Shown here: positions 25,667 through 36,013 of the stretch, in pieces
How the letters are laid out: every line of letters starts with the position of its first letter
Position numbering within the stretch: the first letter of the stretch is position 1
NCBI RefSeq assembly: GCF_020080835.1
Contig: NC_058160.1
Span: 25,097,152-25,161,151 of the forward strand
Direction of reading: 5' to 3'
DNA: 64,000 nt
Source: Cotesia glomerata
Taxonomy: Eukaryota > Arthropoda > Insecta > Hymenoptera > Braconidae
The notes under the pieces: model-generated
Database searches by the model: none
What the model saw: only the letters and a program-made list of their open reading frames with translations
What the model was told of the DNA's origin: nothing
Made by a program: the position numbers and the translations under genes

Positions 25667-28600
25667 TCACGATGAGTTTGAATCTGAGTCATTGGAATCA
25701 TTTGGATTTCGTAAATGCCTTGTACTTCTTCGTCCGGGTGATCTCGATCGCGATCTGTGTCTCGACGTAGATTTTTTACTTTTTTTTGCTCTATGTGATC
25801 TTGAAGCACTTGGACTGTCATAACTAAAATAAGAAAAAAAATAAATCAAAATTTTTCATATAATTTATTAATTAAAAATATTATTAATAAATTAATTTCA
25901 ATGATTGATAACTACCTTCTGTGAGAACTTTTCTTTTTCTTGTGTTTCTTGTGATATTTATGTCTATCAGAATAACTGCGACTTCGGCTTCTAGATCTGG
26001 AGGCAGACCTTGATCTTGACGATGATTTTGGTCTTGACCGTTTGACTCCGATATCAGCGCTCTTTAATCTACTCATTAATGAACTATTTCTTGACCGTGA
26101 ATCCTCGACTTCTTCAGGCGTTGGCGATGGAATGGAATGGACTTCATCCAAATCATCTTCAGTCCTCATCTCAATATTTGATTTTGATAATGCAGGTGCT
26201 TGAATTTGGCTAAGAAACATGGCTGCTTTTTTCTTTCTTTCAAGTTGAAGCTGTTTTTCCCGCGAGCTAGATGCAAGTTTATCTCTAGCAGCAGCGGCAA
26301 GCTTGTCTTTTATTTTTGTTTCTAATGACTTATGTTTAACTTGACTCCGACAATCTTCAAGGATATCATCAGTAAGGTCAACAAAGTCTTTTTCTTCTGT
26401 TTCATTATTTGAAATAGTCATTTCTTTATCCTGTTTTGATGAAGAATTTTCTTCACCAAGAACAAATAAGGGTGAATTTGATTTAGAACTTGAATCCTTT
26501 TTCTCATCTTTCTCGTCCTTTTCATCATCGCTTTCTTCCATCGGTAAAGCGCTACGTTTTTCCATAACAGTAGTATCACTGTCTTTTGGTTTTTTTATTG
26601 AAAATGATACAGTGGTAATTTGTTTTTCGCTTTTCTTTTTCGCTTGGATCATTTTAACTCTTTTTTGTACTTCTTCCATTCTTTGTTGTTTTTTCTGAAT
26701 TTCTTCTAACCTTTTTTGTTTTTCTTCTTGTGGCTCTTGTTTGCGCAACAACTCTTCTTCAGTAAGTACTTTAGGATTGACACCACCTTCATAAATGGTT
26801 AATTTATGGGCATAGTAACCGTGATATTGATGAGACAGCTCAAGAAAATTAAACCTAGCATCTCCTTTAGCTTTTACAATTGCTTCAAAATCACGACCAT
26901 TTTTAGCAACATAGCTGGCCATCTTATCAATTATTATTTGTACATCAGCGGGTGGGACAATAAAAGAAGGTCTGCTTAAAGGTTTAGGTGGAGTAGGTCC
27001 ATAAGGTACGAGTGGTGCGGGGGGTTCTTTTATTACTGGTGTTGATGGAGCATCCGGTACTGATGCTGTTGACATAAATGCCATTGATGGCTGTTGAGCT
27101 TGTCCGTTCGGACCGTAAATTACTGGACCATGAGAATATTGCTGTGGTGTAAGTGGATAAGCAGCATAACTCTATTGACAAAAAAATATTCAATTATAAA
27201 TATGACTGTAAATATAGTCAAAAAATTTTCAGAATAAAAATTAAAATAAATTATTACCTGTGAAGATACCGGTGGACAATATTCAGACGGCGGTACTTGT
27301 TGAGCAGGAAGTTCAGGTGAAAACGGTGGATTTTTTGATTGTGGCGGTTTACCCGTAATTTTGTTGACTAACATCGAATACGCACAGTCTGCTGATGGTT
27401 TGTACTGTATACTCGGTATACTGGGCGCCTGTTGAACAATTTTAAAAAATTATTAGAATTTAATCATGTTAAAAAAAATGAATTAAATTGCTAGAGTTGA
27501 TCTGTCAAACGATATTTGTAAAAGCGATATTATTATTTATTTTAAATTAAAAATTTAATTGTTAATTTTTAATAAATATATTACATTGTTAGTAATCGCT
27601 ACAAATATCGAAAGATCGATCAAAAATCGCGCAGTGCGTAGAGTGGTTTAAAAAAAGCAAAGGAACGCAACATTGGATCCAAATGCATACCAGAACCAGC
27701 CCTGGAAACAGAAACATTTCAGATATAAATTAGCAGTGCGAGAAAATTATTAACGATTTTTTTTTTTTTTTTTTTTTTCATTATTAGAAACTCGTAGTTC
27801 GAAGGTTTATGTTAATCTCATTGCGTCAAATTTATAATAAAAATGATATAATTTATTTATTATTTAATCAACGTCACAAACCTTCGACAACTGCGCATAA
27901 TTGAAATGTCAATAAAGTTTTCAGCTTCGTGCTTACCAAACGGAGTTGATAAACTCAATGGACATTTTTTATATAACTATAAACCTTTCTATTTATTATT
28001 TAATTATTTAACCTTCTAAATTCATCAACCTACCGCTTCAACTTTAGTCAATGACGATGCAAGACTAGGATGTAGATATGGCTCGTCATTTTCATCCGAC
28101 TCTTCATCAGACTCTGAAATAATAAAAATTACATAAATAATAGATATTCTATTGTTATTTTTAAAAATATTTTTTAGAATTATAAAATTTACCAGACTCT
28201 TCTTTCTCAGGCAATTTTTCTGGATTATATTTTCCTTGTTTTATAGCATCAAGAACCAGCTTGTAATAAGGATGAAGTGCTCCTTCTATTGAAAGGAATG
28301 CAAATTGTGGATTATTTGATTGTTTGGCTTTTATTAAAATTTCCATTTGACTGCCTTGGCGACTTATGAATAACGCTGTTTTCGTAATAATGGCATTAAG
28401 TTTTTGCGTTTCCGGCTGTAAAAATAATTCATCATGATGAGTATGCATACAATTATTTAATTATTACTAATTTCTCATGACATTAATATAATTTATATTT
28501 ACCATAACCATGCCTTCGGGCGCTTCTAATTCAGGAGGAAGAGTAAAAGCCTGATCGTCATCATCTTGCGAGCCATCTGATGGTTTGGGACTCTGTGAAT

Positions 28601-30198
28601 CATCACCAACACCAATTTGAATATCTTGGTCATCATAATTGTAAGCGACTTGTCCATAAGTATTGTCACTTCCTAGAGCTTGATGTAGTCTTTTCATTTC
28701 TTCCTCTATTTAAGAAAAAAAAATCATTACATTGAAAACATTAATTAGTTTTTTAGATAAATATTTTTTTTTATATTACAACGTACCATGATACATTAAT
28801 TCTTCAGCATCATTGTTGTAGAGAGAACGATACCTTTCTTCGTCGCAAAGCTGCTCAATTTTAAGTTCATCTTCGGTCAGGATGGTACGTGCATCAAAAC
28901 CACCCGATGGCGGCTCGTGAACTCGCAAATCCGCCAGTGCCCCGCGTCCATCGTATCTAAAGACATATAAAAATTAAGTTAGAGAATAAGAAATAATTAT
29001 TTTATCTAAGGATTATTATTATTTAATTCTGCTCGGCACCTGAAAATAAAAAAAAAAAAATGTTAGTGATAAAAAAAGTCCTGTCTGTGTTGTAAGTTGT
29101 AAGCTGCAATAATGGGTAAAAGTACAAAGGATGTATATTTTTTTATTTTTTTTTGTCAACGGTAGGCCAGAGGGATTGATTTTTAATATTGCGCCTCAAG
29201 AGATTATATACAATTGAAAATAAAATAAAAATTGAATTTTTTCTTACAATTGTATATAAACTCTAAAAAAAAAAAAAAAAATAAAAAAATAAAAAAAAAT
29301 TTTTAAGAACAAATTTTATTAATAAGAAAGGAAAGATGAAATTTTTATAAAATAGCAGGAATAAAGTAAGGACTTACATTTCTTATTGTAAAGTATAAAT
29401 CGATAAAATTATTAATAAAATAATAATAATCATAAGAATAACAACATCAATAACAATAATAATAATGATAATCATAGTAACAAAGATAAATCAGGGGAAA
29501 AAATATAAACCATTCGCTCTGTACCACGTCGTATTGGTCAAGTTTGGACATTAATACATACCGTGCCGAGCAATCGTAAAGAATACGATCCTCGGCTGTC
29601 GATTGACTCTTTACCCTGTCTCTCACCTTGCTGGAGGGAAGTTCGTCGACAACAAGGATACTTCTTGAAAATTGACAAGGATACAAGAAGCCCGTTCATC
29701 ACCTGTCCTGGATGCCCCGCTCCAGAAGGACGTTGTCCAGCGCTCGGGTCACACCTGCAGAAATCTTAAACAGTCTCCAGATTTTTTCTTATCCAAAATT
29801 TATCTCTCTGATATCATTAAGTATTTTGAAGAATGTCATTTTTATAAAATGTCACAATCTCTGATTATCGATGCTCCATCACCGTCCTCTTGTCACTGTT
29901 GGTCATACCTTTACGTATTTAAAACGTACTGGTGCGTTAACAAGAAGAAAATAATAGTAATTATATCCTAGACTTATATTTGATTCTAGGTTATAAAAAC
30001 GGACCTGTCTATCTTTAATGCGTTATCAGCCATCCACGGTATCAAATGCTTCCCGTGATCAATCATTTTGGCCTTCTCATCGTCTCGAAATAGTTTGCAG
30101 CTGTATCCAAACACCAATAGCTCCTGTGGTTCCTCTTCATTATTTTTTTTACGTAGAATTCCAGAGTCAACGAGCCATCGATGATTTTTCGACGACAT
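25667..30198 (-). CDS. su(w[a]): Splicing factor SFSWAP / suppressor of white-apricot
   Basis: A nuclear regulator of alternative splicing. Exons: 30005-30198, 28787-28956, 28503-28705, 28193-28415, 28034-28113, 27258-27428, 25916-27171, 25667-25823; 817 aa. N-terminus: LLVFGYSCKLFRDDEKA ... HLIPWM ... IDRYDGRGALADL ... LCDEERYRSLY, the DRY_EERY domain (about 20-125). SURP module 1 at about 197-245 (TALFISRQGSQMEILIKAKQ ... PYYKLV) and SURP module 2 at about 423-475 (MASYVAKNGRDFEAIVKAKG ... YYAHKL). A Lys/Glu-rich coiled region follows, then an Arg/Ser C-terminus shared by the last two exons. The start ATG at 30198 sits two bases after a CAACAG acceptor-like site, so a 5' UTR intron is possible. 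In Drosophila this protein represses splicing of its own first introns; intron 1 here is about 1 kb and contains a candidate poison exon. Confidence 0.95.
29562..29754 (-). other. Candidate poison exon in SFSWAP intron 1
   Basis: Inside the roughly 1-kb first coding intron is a clearly GC-richer island. On the minus strand it has an acceptor (TTTCTGCAG, exon from 29754) and two good donors: GTGAGA (exon end 29627, 128 nt) and GTATGT (exon end 29562, 193 nt). The frame from exon 1 stays open through the island. Because neither length is a multiple of three, inclusion shifts the next exon; with the longer form a stop follows soon after. Inclusion would therefore truncate the protein. This is inferred from splice signals and composition, without transcript data. 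Confidence 0.5.
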
Positions 30199-30786
30199 CA
30201 CTGTTGAAATAGAAACTCAATACTGAATGAAAAATAATATAGAACTTTAAGAAGAATCGCGTCTACGCACTAGTATCATTTTTACGTCTCGAATATGCTA
30301 GCCTATCGTTATAGATGTCATTAGTTGTTTATTTTGCGCATGTTCACTGCTTACATTTTAAATTCTTATCTTTATAATTAGAGTTTTAAACTATGCTGAG
30401 TATAATAATTTTAATAATTAAAATAAAAAAAAAATTTTTAAATTGAAATTTTGACACTGAAATTAGCTGACACTTGACAATTTTTTGATTTTTTTTTTTT
30501 TTTTTTTTAAATAAACTAGGTTTAGAAAATTATTTTTTTAAAAAATGCATTCATAATTTTTTAGAGTTTCTCAAGATGGATTTTTTAAAATAAATTTTTC
30601 TTGCTGTAATTTATTTGTTAAAAAAGTTTTTTAAATTATCATATGTCTCTCAATTTCAATATCATAAAAACTAAATCTAAAAGTAAATAGACTGTATTAA
30701 AAAAATAATTTTTTTTTTTTAATATTAATTTTATCTAATCAAAAATTTATTTATTAACATTGATAAATACATAAAAATAAAACAAA
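30199..30786. other. Spacer between SFSWAP and CCDC174
   Basis: The left 150 bp should be the SFSWAP promoter and 5' leader (GAATCGCGTCTACGCAC, ATTTTGCGCATGTTCAC). The middle is an inverted-repeat element at 30451-30665. The right end should hold the CCDC174 3' UTR. No gene is visible. Confidence 0.5.
30451..30665. mobile_element. Inverted-repeat element, family copy C
   Basis: Left end TTGACACTGAAATTAGCTGA, right end CTCTCAATTTCAATATCAT. The inside includes AAAATGCATTCATAATTTTT and TTTCTTGCTGTAATTTATTT, nearly the same as copy B at 23049. No coding capacity. Confidence 0.65.
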
Positions 30787-32613
30787 TTAATTATCTACAC
30801 TATCAAACTTATTTCGTAAATATTTCAACATTTCGTCTATTTTTTTACTATCTACATTTATTTTATTTGTACTTGTAATCTCTTTATTTTTACCAGGCGG
30901 AGTATCACTTGGAAGTGGAATTTGTGATAAATTGAAATTATCCTCAGTAATTGTAGGAGGTGGAAGTGGTCCAATAATATCTGAGTCATCGTCACTTGAA
31001 TCACTTGAATGATGAGATGTTACAGGTGGATTAACTTCACTAGACCTATGAGGATGCACAGAAGAATTGGATACAGGTGTTGGTATAAAATGAGTCGGTG
31101 GAGGAGGTTGTGAAAAATCAATTGTAGAAATATCTGACGGAGCTGACAATGAAGAATTTTGAATATTTTCAACATTTGATACTTGAGGAGTAATAATAGC
31201 ATCCGAAGGTTTCACTTTTTGTTCATCATCATCCTCTTGATCTTGATTGTCTGGGCCATATTCGTCCCATAAATCTGTAGGGTCTGGTCCATTGATTTTA
31301 AGTCTCAGAGGATCATCTTCTTCGTCAAGTTGTTTTGCTACTAATTGGTAGTCCTTGCTATGTTTTAAATATCCTCTACTCGTAAAATTATCATAAACCG
31401 GAGCGAATTCACCATGACGATCTTTGCGACGTTTTTGAATCCATTCTTCTTGAGACAATTCTCGCCATTTCGGCCGCTTCCCTAGAAGTTCTCCAAATGC
31501 CTTGATTTTATCTTCAATAGTCTTCAAATTATTTTTTTCTTGATGCTCAGAATCTTTAAAATTATTGGCTTCAGTTGAAGTTTCTGATTCAGAAGCAGTT
31601 GAAGCAGCTGGCTGGCAGTCAGCAGTCGCTGATTCAGGTAAAGAAGATTCAGCTGTTGTTGCCTGACTGTCTTTAGCAATTTCTTCTTCAGTAGGCTCTG
31701 GTGGTAGACCAGCTCTTATCCTTTGTCTAACTCTAGCAGCTTTCAATCTATTCAACTCCATTTTACTTTTTAATTCTTTTATTTCTTCAAGTTCTTTTTG
31801 TCTTTGTTCAGTTTCTTTCCGTAGTTTAGCAAGATTGGCTTGTTGTTTAGCTCGCTCTTCTTCATCCTGCGAAAAAGCATAGTAACCAACACCATGATTT
31901 CTTGCTTCATCGAACAAAACATCCTGATAATGAATATCTGATTTGTGAGTTAATTTTTCTTCTTGTTCTTCCCATTTTTTTCGCATTATTTCTATTTCTG
32001 GTTCTTTTTCTGGTGGAATAAATTTATACTGTGTTTTATTGTTATTTTCATTTTCATTTTCAACCTTTTTTTCGACAATTTCCTCTTTAATTAAATTATC
32101 CTTTTCTTTCATTTTAGGTAAATCCTTTCTCAAACATTTCCTCGTGCGCCCAAAACAGTCTTGATACTCAACCCAATCTTCCTCTGGATCTGAAGCGTAA
32201 TCATCATAATCGTCTTCTCGATGAATTTCAGGTTCTGATTCATCCGATTTATTTGAAAAATCCACTAAATAGCGATTACTGTCATCATCATCATCATTAC
32301 CATTATTATTACCTCCTCGATATCCTTGTTTTTTTAATTTATCATAAAGCTTAGATTTAGCTTCAAGCATGTACTTGGATTTATTTAGCAAATTAATATC
32401 TTCAATTTCTGTTACCTTTCCTGATTTATTATTAAATTTTTTCTCTTCTTTATTTTTAATTGTTTTTGTTTTAACTTTAGCTTTTGGTAAATTTGTCTTT
32501 GTAACAGCCTGCTTAGCTTTGACTTCTTCAACTTCAGCATGTTTGCGAAGAAGTTCTGCTTTTAAACCAACTAATGATGAATAACTTACATTAATTTTTT
32601 TACTATTATTCAT
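30787..32613 (-). CDS. CCDC174: Coiled-coil domain protein CCDC174
   Basis: A nuclear protein linked in vertebrates to the exon junction complex. It is a single uninterrupted exon of 608 aa, longer than the roughly 470-aa vertebrate protein. Family signatures in order: SSLVGLKAELLRKHAE at the N-terminus, KSKLYDKLKKQGYRGG, YLVDFSNK, the central block EDWVEYQDCFGRTRKCLRKDLP, HYQDVLFDEARNHGVGYYAFSQDEEERAKQ, a Lys/Glu-rich coiled coil and the C-terminal IDEMLKYLRNKF. The Ser/Thr/Glu/Ala-rich part around the middle (TTAESSLPESATADCQ) and an acidic/Pro tail account for the extra length. It is divergent from the CDCA3-like gene, with 585 bp between start codons. Confidence 0.92.
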   Translation of the reverse strand: MNNSKKINVSYSSLVGLKAELLRKHAEVEEVKAKQAVTKTNLPKAKVKTKTIKNKEEKKFNNKSGKVTEIEDINLLNKSKYMLEAKSKLYDKLKKQGYRGGNNNGNDDDDDSNRYLVDFSNKSDESEPEIHREDDYDDYASDPEEDWVEYQDCFGRTRKCLRKDLPKMKEKDNLIKEEIVEKKVENENENNNKTQYKFIPPEKEPEIEIMRKKWEEQEEKLTHKSDIHYQDVLFDEARNHGVGYYAFSQDEEERAKQQANLAKLRKETEQRQKELEEIKELKSKMELNRLKAARVRQRIRAGLPPEPTEEEIAKDSQATTAESSLPESATADCQPAASTASESETSTEANNFKDSEHQEKNNLKTIEDKIKAFGELLGKRPKWRELSQEEWIQKRRKDRHGEFAPVYDNFTSRGYLKHSKDYQLVAKQLDEEDDPLRLKINGPDPTDLWDEYGPDNQDQEDDDEQKVKPSDAIITPQVSNVENIQNSSLSAPSDISTIDFSQPPPPTHFIPTPVSNSSVHPHRSSEVNPPVTSHHSSDSSDDDSDIIGPLPPPTITEDNFNLSQIPLPSDTPPGKNKEITSTNKINVDSKKIDEMLKYLRNKFDSVDN

Positions 32614-33198
32614 TGTTTATTTTTTTTTTTTTTATTAAAACTATAAAAATAACTCTTATTTACGTTTTTTTGTGGGTTATGTCAAAACATAAAAATAAAA
32701 ATAAATGAAAACATAATAACAATGATACTTTTTTAACCAATGTTGGTAGAGTAAAAATTTTATTGATTAGCTGAGTCACGACATACCCAAAAGAATTAAT
32801 TTTTATAGATCGAGCCATCATAAATAAAATACTTGACGTGATTGGTGGGATTTGAAAAAGTAAAGTTTGTAACGAACTATAGAAAAAAATGAGGTGGGGG
32901 TCTGAGAAAACAACACAATACATTCCTCGTCCGTCGTGTATTGTGTACTATTGAATTCAGTTACAACTTTGATAATTATATATTTTTTTTCATCTCCAAC
33001 GAAACGTGATGAGCAGAAAAATATAATAGGTTAATTCTGAATTAGTTTGAGTGAAAATAGTGATAATTATAATATAATTGATTAGTGAGCTTGATTTTCG
33101 AAAATACGTTTATATGTAATTTTCTACATCACGCATAAAACGACCGTTACGTTTAAAAAATTTGTAATTTATTTTTCGATTTTACGTTATAAATTATC
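32614..33198. promoter_or_regulatory. Shared divergent spacer of CCDC174 and CDCA3-like genes
   Basis: The 585 bp between the two start codons should hold both promoters and 5' leaders. I could not fix a TATA box. The centre (about 32925-32945, CCTCGTCCGTCGTG) is the only GC-richer part and may mark the start region. The assignment comes from gene orientation only. Confidence 0.45.
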
Positions 33199-35430
33199 AT
33201 GGGTAATTTAACAAGTAAATTGTTTTTGAACGATGAAGAAGTTAACAGTAAATCGAAATTATCAACTCAAATTAAAATGGGCACACTTGAAAAAAATCAA
33301 GAAAAACATCAATGTACTCCGATCATGACAAGGAAAGAATTATCAGCTGATCCACGATCTGCATCTGCTGGAATATTGAGAACTCCAATCGAGGTATTTT
33401 TTTTATTCAATTGAATCTTTATTCAAATTATTCAAAAAATATTTAATTATGGCATATTTTTATTTTTAATTTTTGTGTACTTTTCAGGTTGATACAACAC
33501 CTACCGGTGTACCTAGACGGGTAGCAAAAGCGATACCTAAATATTTACAACCTAAACAATATCTTGAAACTGATATTGATAGTGTTGTTCCAGCATTATC
33601 ATCAGCACATGCAACTTTGGATCCTCGATCGCCCAATGTTCCTTGCACACGGACACCTATCATGGTAAGTTGATTTTTTATTTTAATTCCTGAAAGGCCA
33701 ACTAGGAAAAAAGTACCCACCCCTAAAATTCAACGTTATTTTAGAATTTTACAGACTTTATTATGAAAATGAAGTTAGCCGACATTTCGAAATTTTTAGA
33801 AATTTTTTATTGAAAAAATTTCAATTAAACAATTAAAAAAAAAATTGTCACATGTAAAAAATTTTAAAAACTATAAGTGCAATTTTTTAGAAATATCTTT
33901 TTAGTTGTAATTTAATTAAAAAAAAAAAAATCAACAATTTTTACACGTCTTCTAACTTCAGTGTCATACTTTATTAATGTAAAAACTTATTTTTATATCA
34001 TTAAATTATATCTATCTTACGCATAATTATTCGAGCTTTACTTAGAAACAAAAAAATTTTTTTGCCTTTATTGGATACTTAAAATTAAATTGTACTAGTT
34101 CTTTTACCCTTATTTTTATTACAGAAATATAGTTGAGATGTTTGCCTATCAGGGGTTAAAAATACAATTTTATAACGTTAAAATAAAAATTATAATACTA
34201 ATTCTATTTTTCAATTTTCCTATTAATGTTATCATTTATAAGTCACAATCTATCATATTGATAATGACTATGTTTTATGATTTTACATGTACTTTAATCA
34301 TTTTCTTTTATACTTTTGCCATCTGACTTTTTGCCTTGGCATTTAGATCTAAATAAATAAATAATTATTCTTTTTGATAATAGGTTAAACATGTGCCAGA
34401 ATACTTGACTCCGGTTGTAAAGATAGAAGAAGCGCCGGCAATGGATACACCACATATGCTTACTAACAGACTTGATCCACGTTCTCCAGCGGCTGATTTT
34501 GATAGAACGCCAATTTTAAAGCCTAAATCGCCTAAACGTAATGGGCCACATGAAAATAATAATAATTCAATGGAATGTACTACAGAAGTATTAAATCCAC
34601 AATTGGCTTATTGTGAAACTACCACTGATTTCAATATATCAGAAATTCAAGTTTTGCCGGAAATTGTCTCTGAACAACCATCGGATTTGAAAAAACGTTT
34701 AGACCTAGATGATGATTTTAACACCAGCATCGACGATTGTCTGTTTGCTAAATGTAGCTCCGATGAAAGTGATTCAGATGGACAGTTAACTGTTATTCCT
34801 AACTTAAAAACTATGAAGACAGATGAAAAGTTATCGTCTACTCATGAGATTATGAATAAAGAATTAACCGCTGCTGATGAAGAAATAAAGACAGTGAAAG
34901 AGGATTTGGAGATAATTACTAATATTTCAACTTTGATAAATAAAAGAACAAAGGTCGATACTGAAGAAAAAATACGTATTTGGAGAGATTCAATATCGCC
35001 AGATCTTTTCGAAGAGCCTAAGCCCAAAAGTATGACGTCTAAACAGGAAGAAATTATCATTGAGTTTGATCAAGATCAATCAATCTCTAAACCTGAAAAG
35101 ACTAGTAATGTTTTGTTAGAAAAAACCAACGAAAACACAATTGGTAAGGAACCTGCTATCAAAAAAAAGAAGACAGCACATAAACCTAAGGGAATAATTA
35201 ATGATAAAAAGTCATCGAATTTGACGGGAGGACGCACACCATTAAGTAATCGTTCTAATAGTCATAAATCTGAAATTTCAAGTAAATCGCCTCAACAAAT
35301 ATTTAGAAGTAAAGCTCTATCCACTAAACCATATCAACAAGAAAATACACCACCTCGCAGTAAAAATTTAAATTCGAAAATTAAATCTAGTAATGCACAG
35401 TGGGATTTAGATAAGACTGTTATTATATAA
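33199..35430 (+). CDS. CDCA3: CDCA3 / TOME-1-like mitotic-entry protein
   Basis: In vertebrates CDCA3 is an F-box-like protein that promotes Wee1 destruction and is itself removed by APC/C-Cdh1. Exons: 33199-33393, 33488-33664, 34384-35430; 472 aa. The diagnostic unit DPRSxxxxxxRTPI occurs three times: DPRSASAGILRTPI, DPRSPNVPCTRTPI and DPRSPAADFDRTPI, one per exon. The first is almost the same as the human DPRSPSAGILRTPI. The N-terminus MGNLTSKLF fits N-myristoylation. RTPLSNRSN at residues 408-416 matches a destruction box (RxxLxxxxN). No KEN box was seen. The remainder is acidic and probably disordered; it is longer than human CDCA3 (about 270 aa). AATAAA at 35584 is a likely poly(A) signal. 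Intron 2 contains an inverted-repeat element. Confidence 0.85.
33763..33967. mobile_element. Inverted-repeat element, family copy D
   Basis: Left end ATGAAAATGAAGTTAGCCGA, right end CTAACTTCAGTGTCAT. The core is A/T-rich with AGTGCAATTTTTTAGAAATA. It lies in intron 2 of the CDCA3-like gene. Confidence 0.65.
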
Positions 35431-36013
35431 TATAATAAGTTTTTTCATTTTATTCTTAATTTTTCAACTTATAATAGTAATATTGTTTTGTTTAATTAAT
35501 GTTATTAATAGTTTTTTATAAAATCTTAACTTATTTTCTGACTTTATAGAGTCAATAATTATTGGAGTTATTTTACTTACATTAATAAACTAAGAATGTA
35601 TTTTTATTTAATGATTTATGACTGCGAATTTCATTATTTATGAAATAATTAATTCATTTACTATTTTTTCCGAATGTATAAGTGTGTATTAATAAACAAA
35701 AAATTTTTTCTACAATTACTTATATTTTTTTTTTCTTATTTTGTGATAACTCATAAGTATTAAATGTGATAATTTTTTTGCTCCGTTTGAATATCTGCAT
35801 ATCTAGTGACGCATGCGCTAAAACTTAAAAGCAACGTGAACACATTGTATATTTTTTTTAATGTCTTTCGTGTTGTAAGCCCGAGTCTAACCAAATCATT
35901 CCCACGTGTTGATGTTTTTCTTTCAATCAAAATTGATTTTTAAAATCTTTTATTGTTAATAATAATTTAACTAGATAATAAAGTTGTTTAAAAATATCAA
36001 AAACTTTTTTAAA
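35431..36013. other. Spacer between CDCA3-like gene and NOC3L
   Basis: The left part is the CDCA3-like 3' UTR (AATAAA at 35584 and again near 35692). The right 250 bp should be the NOC3L promoter and leader, and contains an NRF1-type palindrome at 35810-35818. No gene is visible. Confidence 0.5.
35809..35819. promoter_or_regulatory. NRF1/EWG-type site ACGCATGCGCT upstream of NOC3L
   Basis: The ACGCATGCGCT element lies about 200 bp upstream of the NOC3L start codon. It is close to the palindromic YGCGCAYGCGCR consensus of NRF1 (Erect wing in insects). Such CG-rich palindromes are rare in this AT-rich DNA. Binding is inferred. Confidence 0.4.

Noticed and set aside
29563..29971. Plus-strand frames in the GC island of SFSWAP intron 1
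   Set aside because: The splice signals of the island lie on the minus strand in the orientation of SFSWAP; the plus-strand frames have no start context or domain.
35984..36013. Upstream extension of NOC3L by ten codons
   Set aside because: It would start at TTG; the ATG at 36014 has a good context (AAAATGGCG) and fits better.
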